Made by a program: the position numbers and the translations under genes | Notes under the pieces: generated by a model | Told to the model about the DNA's origin: nothing | Database searches by the model: none | Seen by the model: the letters and a program-made list of their open reading frames with translations, nothing else | NCBI GenBank assembly: GCA_900766785.1 | Contig: CAAFWT010000045.1 | Span: 1-10,846 of the forward strand | Direction: 5' to 3' | DNA: 10,846 nt | Origin: an uncultured Paraprevotella sp. | GTDB lineage: Bacteria > Bacteroidota > Bacteroidia > Bacteroidales > Bacteroidaceae | In this document: one piece after another, positions 1 through 8,200 of the stretch | Numbering within the stretch: position 1 is the first letter of the stretch | Layout: each line of letters opens with the position of its first letter

Positions 1-1748
1 CGATCTATACGCTCGTAAGCACGCATCATGCGCTGGCGTTCTGTTTCAATGCTGCTTGCCCCCTTCTCAATCTTCTGTGCCAGACTGGACTTGAAGTTAT
101 TGATGCGTCGCTGCCTTTGTGTGGCACTGAAGGCATTATAGATTTTGTCGCACACTTCACGATATTCCTTATAGAGGCGGTCCTTATCACGGAAGGGAAC
201 GTGTCCTGTCTCGTTCCATTTCTGCTGCAGTTCCTTGACTTGCTGCATGATATCCTGGCCTTCCTTCTCGGCCAGTTCTCTCAGCATGCCTATGATGTTC
301 TGTTTCTGCTCCAGATTGGCTTTCTCCTCACCATGAGCTTCGGCATGTGCTTTTTTCTTTGCTTCAAAGAATTGGTCGCATGCGCCCACGAATCGTTTCC
401 ACAGGGCATCGGAATACTTGTGTGGTACGGAGCCTATCTCCTTCCATTGTTTCTGCAGGTTGACCAGGATATCGTTGGTGCTTCTCCAGTCGGTACTGCC
501 AGCCAGTGCTTCGGCCTTCTCCACCAATTCCTTTTTCTTGGCCAGGTTGCTATTGAGCTCTTCCTTGAGTTGGCGGAAGAACTGTGATTTCTTCTCAAAG
601 AATTCATCGCATCCCTTGCGGAATCTCTCGAAGATTTGTGAATTGACCTTCTGTGGAGCAAAGCCGATGGTTTTCCATTGAGCCTGCAGGGCGATGATTT
701 TCTGTGTGACAGCATCCCAGTCGGCAAAGGTCTTCAGATTGTCGGTCTGCTGGCTTTCCAGTTCTTCGCAGATGGCTGTCTTCTTGGCCAAGTTTTCCTC
801 TTCGGCCTGCTTGATGGCTTCGAAGTGTGCCTGATGGCGCTTGTTGACCACGGTGGAAGCGTTCTTGAATCGTGTCCAGAGTTCTTCGCGTATTTCCTTG
901 GCCACAGGTCCTGTCTCCTTCCATTCCTGATGCAGTTTCTGCAACTGGTTGAATGCTTGTATCACATCTGAAACCTCAGCCAGGGCTTCGGCCTGTTCGC
1001 AGAGTCTGGTCTTGGTCTCCAGATTCTTCTTGAAGTCATAGTCGCGCAGTTCGTGTCCGAGCTTCAGGAGGTCATAGAATTGCTCCACATAGAGTTGGTA
1101 ATTCTTCCAGAGTTCGGTGGCCTGTTCGGCAGGAACGGCCTTTATCTCCTTCCATTCTGTCTGGAGAGCCTTCATCTCGTCGAAGGCTTGGTTGGCTTCT
1201 TCGGGTGTAGCAGCCAGTTGCTGTATGCGCTCCAGTATCTGGAGTTTTCTTTCCAGGTTCTTCTTTTTCTGCAACTCCTGTTCCTGCAGGAGGGCGGCTC
1301 TGCGCTCACGGATGACTTGCATGGCCGTTCTGAAAACGGGTTCCTGCAGGTCCACAGGGGGCATGAATGTATCCTCGGTGCCTCCTGCAGCGAAGTGCTC
1401 CTCGCGTGCTTTCTGTGCTTCAGCGTTGTGGAATTTGTAGAAGAGTTGCTTGAGCAGGTCAAGCTCTTGCTTATCGGAGGCTTCTCCGTTTTCCACAATC
1501 TGTTGGGCACGTGCCACCACCTCTTCTTTGGTCTTGTATATGTTGGTCGTAGGCATGGTTTCACTTTCAGCCGCCTGTGGTTGCTGTGCATCCTCTTGCG
1601 GCTGTTCCTCTCCTTCTGCAGGCTGCTGCACAGGGGTATCCTGCTCCGTAACCTGCTCGTCTTGGGACTCGTTCTGCCTTACTTCTTCTTTAATCTCAGT
1701 AGACTGCTCCAAGGCAGTGGTCTCGTTAGTCTCGGTTGACTCCATCAT
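1..1748 (-). CDS. DUF349 repeat protein (3' end cut off by the window edge)
   Basis: The minus-strand frame opens at an ATG-ATG pair (1748 or 1745) and runs without a stop through base 1, giving at least 582 residues; the C-terminus lies outside the window. The first ~65 residues are a low-complexity Glu/Gln/Thr-rich tail. After that the protein is highly charged and helical and carries five copies of the DUF349 signature, a Leu-Gln-x-x-Trp-Lys-x-x-Gly-x-x-Pro core followed by a Leu-Trp-x-x-Phe/Tyr and Asp-x-Phe-Phe-like segment. The Trp-Lys cores fall near residues 196, 272, 354, 431 and 507, a period of roughly 77-80 residues. The first copy has Lys-Ala in place of the usual Gly. The last visible residues (Arg-Ala-Tyr-Glu-Arg-Ile-Asp) resemble the C-terminal coiled coil of Bacteroidales homologues. 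The molecular function of DUF349 proteins is not established, and no enzyme motif or signal peptide is visible. It lies 119 bp downstream of corA on the same strand. Confidence 0.92.
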   Translation of the reverse strand, partial: MMESTETNETTALEQSTEIKEEVRQNESQDEQVTEQDTPVQQPAEGEEQPQEDAQQPQAAESETMPTTNIYKTKEEVVARAQQIVENGEASDKQELDLLKQLFYKFHNAEAQKAREEHFAAGGTEDTFMPPVDLQEPVFRTAMQVIRERRAALLQEQELQKKKNLERKLQILERIQQLAATPEEANQAFDEMKALQTEWKEIKAVPAEQATELWKNYQLYVEQFYDLLKLGHELRDYDFKKNLETKTRLCEQAEALAEVSDVIQAFNQLQKLHQEWKETGPVAKEIREELWTRFKNASTVVNKRHQAHFEAIKQAEEENLAKKTAICEELESQQTDNLKTFADWDAVTQKIIALQAQWKTIGFAPQKVNSQIFERFRKGCDEFFEKKSQFFRQLKEELNSNLAKKKELVEKAEALAGSTDWRSTNDILVNLQKQWKEIGSVPHKYSDALWKRFVGACDQFFEAKKKAHAEAHGEEKANLEQKQNIIGMLRELAEKEGQDIMQQVKELQQKWNETGHVPFRDKDRLYKEYREVCDKIYNAFSATQRQRRINNFKSSLAQKIEKGASSIETERQRMMRAYERID

Positions 1749-1867
1749 AATGTTTTTTTGAGTTGAAACATATTCTTATTCCCCCTAATAGCGGGATTAT
1801 CAGACACAAAATAAGCCAAAATATCTCAGCCTGCCTAATTGTATGGCATTTTTTTTCACCTTTCTGC

Positions 1868-2794
1868 TTAAATCCAAGTCTTTCGCTTGAAATACCACAT
1901 AAATATGACGGTGACTCCAATGGAAAGTCCGAGTGCAAGTGGGAATCCCCACCATGTATTTTCCATTCCGTTGATGAGGTTCATGCCGAAGAGGCTTGCT
2001 ATCAATGTGGGGAACATGAGTATGATACTGATACTGGTGAGCATCTTCATCACTCCACTCATGTTGTTGTTGATGATGTTGGCATAGGTATCCATGGTGG
2101 AGTTGAGGATGTTGGTATAGATGTTGGTGGTCTCCCGTGCCTGACTCATCTCGATGTTTACGTCCTCTATCATATCTGCATCCAGTTCGTCGATGGGGAG
2201 TTTGAACTTCAGTTTCGAAAGCAGGTTTTCATTTCCTCGGATAGAAGTGACGAAATAGGTGAGACTGTCCTGCAGTCGGCTGAGGGCTATCAGATCGGCA
2301 TTGTTCACGTTGCGGTCCAGGTTTTGCTTAGCCTTGTCGATGAGGGTGCTTATCTGCTTGAGTCGCTTCAGATACCATACGGCACTGCAGAGAAACAGTC
2401 GGAATATCATATCCACCGAGTCGGTGAAGCCCAGTCCGCGCTTCTGCTGATAAGTGACAAAGTCAATCATCATGTTGGTCTCGAAGTTGCACACGGTGAT
2501 GAGCACGTCTCCCTTCATGATGATACCCAGTGGGATGGTAGTATAGGGTGTACGGCTCTTGGTCTCCTTCACGTAGGGGATACGCAGGATGATGAGAATC
2601 CAGCCTTCGTCTATGTCATAACGGGCTCTCTCGTCGGTATCGGCAATATCTGAGATGTAATAATCGGGGATACCCAGGGTATCTTCCAAGAAACGTGTGT
2701 CCTCTGGGGTGGGACATGTCACCTGCACCCAGCAATTGGGCTGCCATTCATCTATGGCACGCAGTCCATTCTTTGTATTCCAGAATGTTCGCAT
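1868..2794 (-). CDS. corA: CorA-family magnesium/divalent cation transporter
   Basis: This 308-residue protein has the CorA layout: a soluble N-terminal cytoplasmic domain (about residues 1-170), a long charged helix region (about 170-250) and two C-terminal membrane segments (about 250-269 and 283-302). The diagnostic Gly-Met-Asn motif is at residues 270-272, at the end of the first membrane helix, where it forms the pore-mouth selectivity element. The protein ends with the short basic tail (Lys-Arg-Lys) typical of CorA. The loop after GMN reads Leu-Ile-Asn-Gly-Met-Glu-Asn-Thr-Trp-Trp, without the MPEL loop of the enterobacterial proteins, so this belongs to a divergent CorA branch. The family forms homopentamers that carry Mg2+ (sometimes Co2+ or Ni2+) inward across the inner membrane; the exact ion cannot be read from sequence. 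The start at 2794 gives a full-length N-terminus and no in-frame alternative looks better. The leader upstream may be regulatory and is listed separately. Confidence 0.95.
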   Translation of the reverse strand: MRTFWNTKNGLRAIDEWQPNCWVQVTCPTPEDTRFLEDTLGIPDYYISDIADTDERARYDIDEGWILIILRIPYVKETKSRTPYTTIPLGIIMKGDVLITVCNFETNMMIDFVTYQQKRGLGFTDSVDMIFRLFLCSAVWYLKRLKQISTLIDKAKQNLDRNVNNADLIALSRLQDSLTYFVTSIRGNENLLSKLKFKLPIDELDADMIEDVNIEMSQARETTNIYTNILNSTMDTYANIINNNMSGVMKMLTSISIILMFPTLIASLFGMNLINGMENTWWGFPLALGLSIGVTVIFMWYFKRKTWI

Positions 2795-2830
2795 TGTTCG
2801 TTCCGTTGTTTAATGGGGATAGCATAATCA

Positions 2831-2880
2831 AGTCTTGCCTCCCGGAAGCAGAATTACGAACCATGCTCTTCGGGGGGACT
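2831..2880 (-). promoter_or_regulatory. strong hairpin in the corA leader
   Basis: Read in the minus-strand RNA, the arm at 2880-2868 (AGUCCCCCCGAAG) pairs with the arm at 2848-2831 (CUUCCGGGAGGCAAGACU). This gives GAAG/CUUC, about five G-C pairs interrupted by small bulges, and an outer AGUC/GACU. The 19-nt loop contains AGCAU, which could instead pair with AUGCU at 2825-2821, nearer the corA start, so an alternative fold is possible. There is no U-tract directly after the stem, so it is not a plain terminator. It matches no riboswitch class that I recognise. Confidence 0.4.
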
Positions 2881-2881
2881 T

Positions 2882-2917
2882 TCACTCAGTCATGTTCTCC
2901 GCGTGATAGTCGTCCAT
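2882..2917 (-). other. candidate leader peptide (11 codons) upstream of corA
   Basis: Within the corA 5' leader a short ORF encodes MDDYHAENMTE followed by TGA. It starts with two consecutive Asp codons and is acidic overall. A purine-rich stretch (AGAGAGAACAG) lies just before the ATG. Its stop codon ends 1 nt before the base of a strong predicted hairpin (2831-2880). Acidic leader peptides that destabilise ribosomes at low Mg2+ are known for enterobacterial mgtA (mgtL); a similar role here is inference only, since an 11-codon ORF can occur by chance. Confidence 0.3.
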
Positions 2918-2957
2918 TGTCTGTTCTCTCTATAAAAATAGTTTTCTTTTGCGCTTG

Positions 2958-2965
2958 CAAAGGTA
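2958..2965 (-). promoter_or_regulatory. -7 element, probable corA promoter
   Basis: The minus strand reads TACCTTTG, an exact match to the Bacteroidales -7 consensus TAnnTTTG. A canonical TTTG -33 is not seen, but GTGGCTAA starts 19 bp upstream of the box and resembles the GTGGGTAT found before two other promoters in this window. Transcription from here would give corA a leader of about 160 nt. Confidence 0.5.
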
Positions 2966-3069
2966 TAAAAAAACCTTTAGCCACCGTATCGTTTATGTCA
3001 TTTTTGTACGGAATATGATTATTTTGAGATACAGACAAGCCGGAAGCGTTTGATAAAAACACGCCATCT

Positions 3070-3104
3070 GTTTGCCGCAAAGTCCACATGTCTTTGTGGC
3101 AAAC
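3070..3104 (-). terminator. probable araC terminator (13-bp hairpin)
   Basis: The arms GTTTGCCGCAAAG (3070-3082) and CTTTGTGGCAAAC (3092-3104) pair over 13 positions with a single mismatch (a G-U wobble when read as RNA on one strand), around a 9-nt loop. On the minus strand the stem is followed 8 nt later by TTTTT (complement of 3053-3057). It lies about 50 bp after the araC stop, so a transcription terminator is the simplest reading. The T-tract is displaced from the stem, so an operator or RNA-processing site is also possible. Confidence 0.45.
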
Positions 3105-3155
3105 TCCTTACGCATGCGTGCGTACATATATAATATATATAATGTGTACGGCTGA
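3105..3155. repeat. palindrome cluster just downstream of araC
   Basis: A perfect 10-bp palindrome, ACGCATGCGT (3110-3119), is followed at once by an AT-rich imperfect inverted repeat with arms CGTACA (3121-3126) and TGTACG (3145-3150) around an 18-nt run of almost only A and T. With the hairpin at 3070-3104 this makes three dyad-symmetric elements within about 80 bp and no gene. I see no coding signal in this stretch. Confidence 0.5.
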
Positions 3156-4052
3156 TTACTTGCTATCCTGCCTGGATGTGCTCAAGTACTTGGCTTTGGC
3201 ATCTTCTCTAAACTCACGGGGAGACATCCCTGTATACTGCTTGAAGTATTTGCCAAAGAAGCTCTGTGAGGGGAAATGGTATTCGATGGCTATCTCTTTG
3301 ATGCTTTTTCCTGAATAGAGGAGTGTCTGCTTGATGCTGTTGATGACTATCTGCACTATCCATTCCTTGGGCGACCTGCCCGTCTTCTCCTTGACAATGG
3401 AGGCGAAATAGCGTGAGGTGATGCTCTGTTCGCTGGCATAAAAAGCCACCTCTCGCTCCTTCTTATACATCTGCATCAGCGTGGTCAGGAAGTTTTGGAA
3501 CACTACTCCCTTCATGTCCATCACGCAATGTGCCACTGGCTGGTTGGCAAAGAAATAGAAAAACACTTCATAGAGCAGCACCTCTCCCAGCTTGGCGAGT
3601 GATTCCTGCAGCATAACCTTACTCTCGTCATTGGCTTGCAACGTCTCAAACACCTTGCTCCTGCGCTCTATGGCCTCCAGGAGTTCCTCCAGCATGTTCC
3701 TTTGCATGATGGTGAGGCTTACGCAGGGATTCTCCTTTAGTGTCATGATGCTGGAGGTGAAGGGGATATTCTCCAGCATCTCCAAGGCATACTCCAGACT
3801 CGTCTTGTAGGTCACGCCATCCAAGTCGGGTGTGGTGCTGATGATATACACGTAGGAAGAAGGCAGATAGATGTACACATCGCCTGGCCTGATGGTGAGC
3901 TTGCTTCCGTTCATACTCACCACCGCTTCCCCTTTCTGGCAATAGAACAGTCCGCACATGTCGGGGAAGAGGAGCACGTTGCTCTTCGTGCTGATGACAT
4001 CCTGCAGCAGATTCAGCGCAAAACGTTCAAATGGGAGACTTGCTTTTTTCAT
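3156..4052 (-). CDS. AraC-family transcriptional regulator, likely controls the adjacent efflux operon
   Basis: This 298-residue protein has an N-terminal cupin-like sensor region: residues about 38-65 read as beta strands with Gly-Glu-Ala, then Arg-Pro-Gly-Asp-Val-Tyr-Ile-Tyr-Leu-Pro. A helical linker follows, then a C-terminal AraC/XylS DNA-binding domain. The first helix-turn-helix is at about 201-232 (Ser-Ile-Thr-Ser-Arg-Tyr-Phe ... Thr-Gly-Arg-Ser-Pro) and the second at about 248-281, ending in the family signature Phe-Phe-Gly-Lys-Tyr-Phe-Lys-x-Tyr-Thr-Gly-Met-Ser-Pro-x-x-Phe-Arg. Both helices are intact, so it should bind DNA. It is transcribed divergently from the adaptor-RND-TolC operon with only 172 bp between the start codons, the usual arrangement for a local regulator. 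The effector is unknown. The start at 4052 begins Met-Lys-Lys-Ala and lies only 4 nt from a -7 box, so the mRNA may be leaderless. Confidence 0.93.
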   Translation of the reverse strand: MKKASLPFERFALNLLQDVISTKSNVLLFPDMCGLFYCQKGEAVVSMNGSKLTIRPGDVYIYLPSSYVYIISTTPDLDGVTYKTSLEYALEMLENIPFTSSIMTLKENPCVSLTIMQRNMLEELLEAIERRSKVFETLQANDESKVMLQESLAKLGEVLLYEVFFYFFANQPVAHCVMDMKGVVFQNFLTTLMQMYKKEREVAFYASEQSITSRYFASIVKEKTGRSPKEWIVQIVINSIKQTLLYSGKSIKEIAIEYHFPSQSFFGKYFKQYTGMSPREFREDAKAKYLSTSRQDSK

Positions 4053-4056
4053 ATGA

Positions 4057-4090
4057 CAAAGTTAGAGAAAAGCTATATTCCTAAAGCAAA
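4057..4090 (-). promoter_or_regulatory. araC promoter
   Basis: On the minus strand TAACTTTG (4064-4057) matches the Bacteroidales -7 TAnnTTTG. A TTTG (4090-4087) lies 22 bp upstream of it, slightly longer than the usual 19-21. The -7 box ends 4 nt before the araC ATG, so transcription should begin at or next to the start codon. Confidence 0.6.
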
Positions 4091-4126
4091 AATGGTTTAT
4101 TAAAAGATGTATAAATAATGCAAAAA
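4082..4126. promoter_or_regulatory. candidate operator: two near-identical direct repeats
   Basis: TAAAGCAAAAA (4082-4092) and TAATGCAAAAA (4116-4126) match at 10 of 11 positions in the same orientation, 34 bp apart start to start, in the araC/efflux intergenic region. AraC proteins commonly bind direct repeats, so these could be half-sites. The region is very AT-rich and a chance match cannot be excluded. Confidence 0.25.
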
Positions 4127-4161
4127 AGTACAGATAGAACAATAATTCATAAAAATTGCCC

Positions 4162-4192
4162 TTTGTGAGTATACTTATAAACCATAACTTTG
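4162..4192 (+). promoter_or_regulatory. efflux operon promoter
   Basis: TTTG (4162-4165), a 19-bp spacer and TAACTTTG (4185-4192) reproduce the Bacteroidales primary-sigma consensus exactly (TTTG, 19-21 bp, TAnnTTTG). Transcription would start near 4197, about 28 nt before the preferred adaptor start at 4225. This also rules out the in-frame TTG at 4156 as the start codon. Confidence 0.8.
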
Positions 4193-4224
4193 TCGCCGAA
4201 AATATGAACAAAGAACATCAGACT

Positions 4225-5292
4225 ATGAACATGAAGGTATTCCTGAGTATTCTCCCGATTCTCATACCCATACTGAGTTCCTGCGGACGTACAGAAAAGA
4301 CATCCGCAGAACGGGAGGCTGTGGTGCGTATAGATACAGTAAAAGCTCCTGCTGACATGATAGAGTTGCAGTATCCTGGACGGGTGGTGGCATCCACCGA
4401 GGCTAATCTTTCCTTCAAGGTGGCTGGCATGCTGAAACGTGTGTCGGTGAGCGAAGGAGACCAGGTGAAGGCAGGACAGGTGCTGGCCGAGATAGATCCC
4501 GTGGACTATGAAGTGCAGTTGAGCGCCACAGAGGCTGAATATGCACAGATAAAGGCCGATGCCGAGCGCGTGATGGGGCTTTATCAGGAAGGAGGCACCA
4601 CGGCAAGCAATTACGACAAGGCCAGATATGGACTCAAGCAGATAGAAGCAAAACTGCAGAACCATCGCAACCAGCTGGGCTACACACGTCTCACAGCTCC
4701 ATTCTCGGGCAGGATACAGAAATGCTACTTCTCGGGAGGAGAAAATGTATCGGCAGGACTCCCCATCCTGAAGATGGTCTCCGGCGATGCACTTGAGGTG
4801 GAGGTGAACCTGCCTGCTGTATCATATCTCTCGCGTGAGAGTTTCAGAAATTACTCCTGCACGTTTGGTGTTCTGCCAGGCATTCGTGTCCCTCTCACCT
4901 TGATAGGCATACTGCCCCAGGCCAATGCCAACCAACTGTACACCATGCGACTGGCCATGCCCCAAAAGGCAGGCCGTGTGGCGCCGGGCATGTCGGCATG
5001 GGTGAGTATCCATATGGCCGACTCCACCAACATAGGCATGAGTATCCCCTCGACAGCCTTGGTGGAGGAGAATGGCAAGAGTTATGTGTACACCTACAGC
5101 ACATCCGACAGCAAGGTGCAACGCGTGCCTGTAGAGGTACGTATGCTTCACACCGACGGTACAGCCGAGGTGGTGGGGAATCTGACCATAGGCCATCTGG
5201 TGGTTTCGTCGGGTGTACACCATTTGCATGACGGACAGAAGGTGCGCATGCTGGCACCCGTTTCCAAGACAAACGTAGGAGGGCTGCTATGA
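4225..5292 (+). CDS. RND efflux periplasmic adaptor subunit (membrane fusion lipoprotein)
   Basis: The 355-residue product starts with a hydrophobic lipoprotein signal, MNMKVFLSILPILIPILSSC. The lipobox Leu-Ser-Ser-Cys places the lipidated Cys at residue 20, anchoring it to a membrane leaflet facing the periplasm. The order is that of HlyD/AcrA-type adaptors: first lipoyl half (about 55-95, with Gly-Asp-Gln-Val-Lys-Ala-Gly-Gln-Val-Leu), a short alpha-helical hairpin (about 97-152), second lipoyl half (about 155-185, Thr-Ala-Pro-Phe-Ser-Gly), beta-barrel (about 188-265) and membrane-proximal domain (about 270-345). The family bridges the inner-membrane pump and the TolC channel. I chose ATG 4225 because it puts the signal peptide at the N-terminus and sits a normal distance from the promoter; in-frame ATGs at 4204 and 4231 are possible. 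The stop overlaps the pump gene start by 4 bp (ATGA), implying translational coupling. Confidence 0.95.
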   Translation: MNMKVFLSILPILIPILSSCGRTEKTSAEREAVVRIDTVKAPADMIELQYPGRVVASTEANLSFKVAGMLKRVSVSEGDQVKAGQVLAEIDPVDYEVQLSATEAEYAQIKADAERVMGLYQEGGTTASNYDKARYGLKQIEAKLQNHRNQLGYTRLTAPFSGRIQKCYFSGGENVSAGLPILKMVSGDALEVEVNLPAVSYLSRESFRNYSCTFGVLPGIRVPLTLIGILPQANANQLYTMRLAMPQKAGRVAPGMSAWVSIHMADSTNIGMSIPSTALVEENGKSYVYTYSTSDSKVQRVPVEVRMLHTDGTAEVVGNLTIGHLVVSSGVHHLHDGQKVRMLAPVSKTNVGGLL

Positions 5293-8200
5293 TGGATTTC
5301 GGCAAATGGGCTTTCAACAACCGGCTCCTGGTGTATTTCCTCGTGGCCGTGTTCATGCTGGGAGGTGCTTACGCATGCTATGACATGAGCAAGCTGGAAG
5401 ATCCCGAGGTAAAGGTCAAGCTGGCCATGGTGGTTACCACATACCCGGGAGCTTCGGCCCATCAGGTAGAGATGGAGGTTACCGATGTGCTGGAGAAGAG
5501 CATCCGCACCATGGGCGACCTGGACAATATAGAGAGTTACTCCTACAATGACCTGTCCATCATACAGGTGGAACTTCGCAGTACGGTGAGCAATGCCGAG
5601 GTGGAGCAATGCTGGGATCGTCTCAGACGCAAGGTCTACGATGCCCAGAGCCTGCTGCCTCAGGATGCCAACACCTCCATCACCAAGGAGGACTTCTCGC
5701 TGGTCTATGGTATGTTCTATGTGCTCACGGGAGATGGATTGTCGGACAGGGAACTGAATGACTATGCCGAGCTGATGAAGCGCGAATTGTCCAACGTGGA
5801 TGATGTGGACTGTGTGGATATCTATGGCAAGCAGAAGGATTGCATACACATACGTCTGCTGCAGGACAAGATGGCCAGTCTGGGAGTCCTGCCCGCCGAG
5901 GTACTGGCCACACTGAACGGCCAAAACAAGACTTCCTATGCTGGATATTATGACAATGGCGACCAGCGAGTGCGTGTGACCGTGGCCGACAAGTTCCGAC
6001 AAGTGGAGGACATAAAACGAATGGTCATCCAGGGACATGAGGACGACCAGCTCCGACTGGCAGACATTGCTGAGGTGGAGAAGAGCACGGAGCGTCCTGT
6101 ACGCAATGCTATCACCTATGACGGGAAGCCTGCCCTGGGCATCCTCGTGGCTTCGTCCAGCACGTCGGACATCGTGAAGGTGGGCAAGGCCGTGGAGAAG
6201 CGAATAGCCGAACTCAAGGAGGAACGTTTCCCTACAGGAGTGGATTGCCACAAGGTGTTCTATCAGCCCGAGCGAGTGACCGAATCCCTGGGACAGTTTG
6301 TACTCAACCTCATAGAGTCCGTCCTCATCGTGGTCATTGTTCTGATGTTTACCATGGGATTCCGCAGCGGCCTCATCATAGGTGCCAGCCTGTCGGTCAT
6401 CGTCTTTGGTTCTTTCCTGGTGCTGGGAAGTGTGGACGGCACCATGCAACGCGTATCCCTGGGTTCCTTTGTCCTTGCCATGGGCATGCTGGTGGACAAT
6501 GCCATCGTGATTGTAGATGGTATACTGGTGGACATACGCAGGGGCAAGCCCCGGATGGAGGCGATGACCGATGTGGGCAAGCGTACGGCCATGCCGCTGC
6601 TGGGCGCCACAGGAATAGCCATCCTATCCTTCCTCCCCATATTCATGTCTCCCGATACCGCAGGCATCTATGTGCACGATCTCTTTGTGGTGCTGGCAGT
6701 TTCTCTCTTGCTCAGCTGGATTCTGGCGCTCACACATGTGCCCTTGATGGCCAACAGACTGCTTTGCTCCTCTGCTGCTGACGATGGCCAGTCTGCTGAG
6801 GCCCAGCTCTACCAGGGACGTATATATCATCTCCTGGGCTCCCTCCTGCATTTCTGCATCCGACATCGTTGGAGTACCACCATGGTGATGGTAGGGCTGC
6901 TCGTGCTCTCCGTAATGGGATTCCCATTTGTACGCCAGGGATTCTTCCCCGACATGACATACAACCAATGCTACATGGAGTATAAGTTGCCCGAGGGCAC
7001 CAATAGCACTCGGGTGGAGAAAGACCTGCAGAGCATAGAAGCTTATCTCCATACGCGTCCCGAGGTGACCCATGTGACGGCCTCCATCGGAGGGACACCA
7101 GGACGATACAATCTGGTACGCACCGTGAGCACTCCCTCTCTGTCCTACGGGGAACTCATCATTGACTTCACCTCTGCTGAGGACTTGGATAAGAACATCG
7201 ATGACATACAGCAATACCTGACAGCACACTACCCAGGGGCATACGTCAAGGTCAAGAAGTACAACCTGATGTTCAAGAAATACCCCATCGAACTGCAGTT
7301 CCAGGGACCGGACCCTGCCGTCCTTCATGCTCTGGCCGATAGTGCCCGCAACATCATGGAACGCAGCGGTAAGGTGCATCTCATCACCACCGACTGGGAA
7401 CCTAAGGTGCCGGTAATCAATGTGGACTATGACCAGGAGTCAGCACGTAGGATAGGTCTGAGCCGAAGTGACCTCAGTCTCTCGCTTATGACTGCTGGGG
7501 GAGGACTGCCCGTGGGCAACTTCTATGAAGGTGTGTACCCCAACACCATCTATGTGAAATGTGTGAACGAGAAGGGCGAAGCTGTGGACAACCTGCTGGA
7601 TTTGCAGGTCTTCTCCGCTATGCCTTCACTCATGGGACTGGCCAGCGAGGAGAATCTGGTGCGCCTGCGTACGGGAACCCTCACCAAGGACCAACTCCTC
7701 TCCGACCTCATGAGCACCACACCCCTGCGACAGGTGAGCCGAGAGGTGAAGGTGGAATGGGAAGACCCCGTGGTACCGCGCTACAACGGCCAACGCATGC
7801 AGAGAGTGCAATGTACCCCATGCCCAGGACTCGAGACAGAGAAGACCCGCGCTGCCCTGGCTCGCGAGATAGAGAAGATTCAGCTGCCAGCGGGATATAC
7901 CATGACATGGCAGGGAGAGAAGATAGCCAGCGATAGAAGTATGAAATACCTGTTTGCCAACTTCCCCCTGGCCATCATCCTCATGATAGCTATCCTCATC
8001 ATGCTCTTCAGCGATGTACGCAAGCCTCTCATCATCCTCTCCTGCCTGCCGATGATCTTTGTGGGCGTGGTGCTCACCCTCCTTCTTACAGGCAAGACGT
8101 TCACATTCGTAGCCATCGTGGGTGCCTTGGGACTGATAGGCATGGTGGTGAAGAACGGCATAGTGCTGATGGACGAAATCACTCTGCAACTGAGCCAGGG

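Noticed and set aside
1749..1867. Gap between corA and the DUF349 gene searched for terminator and promoter
   Set aside because: TGCC/GGCA is too short a stem, and the TTATTTTG at 1808-1815 (minus strand) matches the -7 consensus imperfectly without a -33, so nothing is called.
1763..2653. 296-residue open frame on the plus strand
   Set aside because: It lies opposite corA, has the His/Val/Gly-rich composition of an antisense frame, and no recognisable motif.
2886..3089. 67-residue minus-strand ORF between corA and araC
   Set aside because: It runs through the hairpin at 3070-3104 and the corA promoter, has no motif or ribosome site, and overlaps the stronger regulatory reading.
4156..4224. 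In-frame TTG start extending the adaptor protein upstream
   Set aside because: It would place the promoter inside the coding region and bury the lipoprotein signal peptide internally.
5148..6449. 433-residue open frame on the minus strand
   Set aside because: It is antisense to the adaptor and RND genes, His/Gln-rich in the way of a GC-biased shadow frame, and shows no domain; the plus strand carries clearly conserved proteins.
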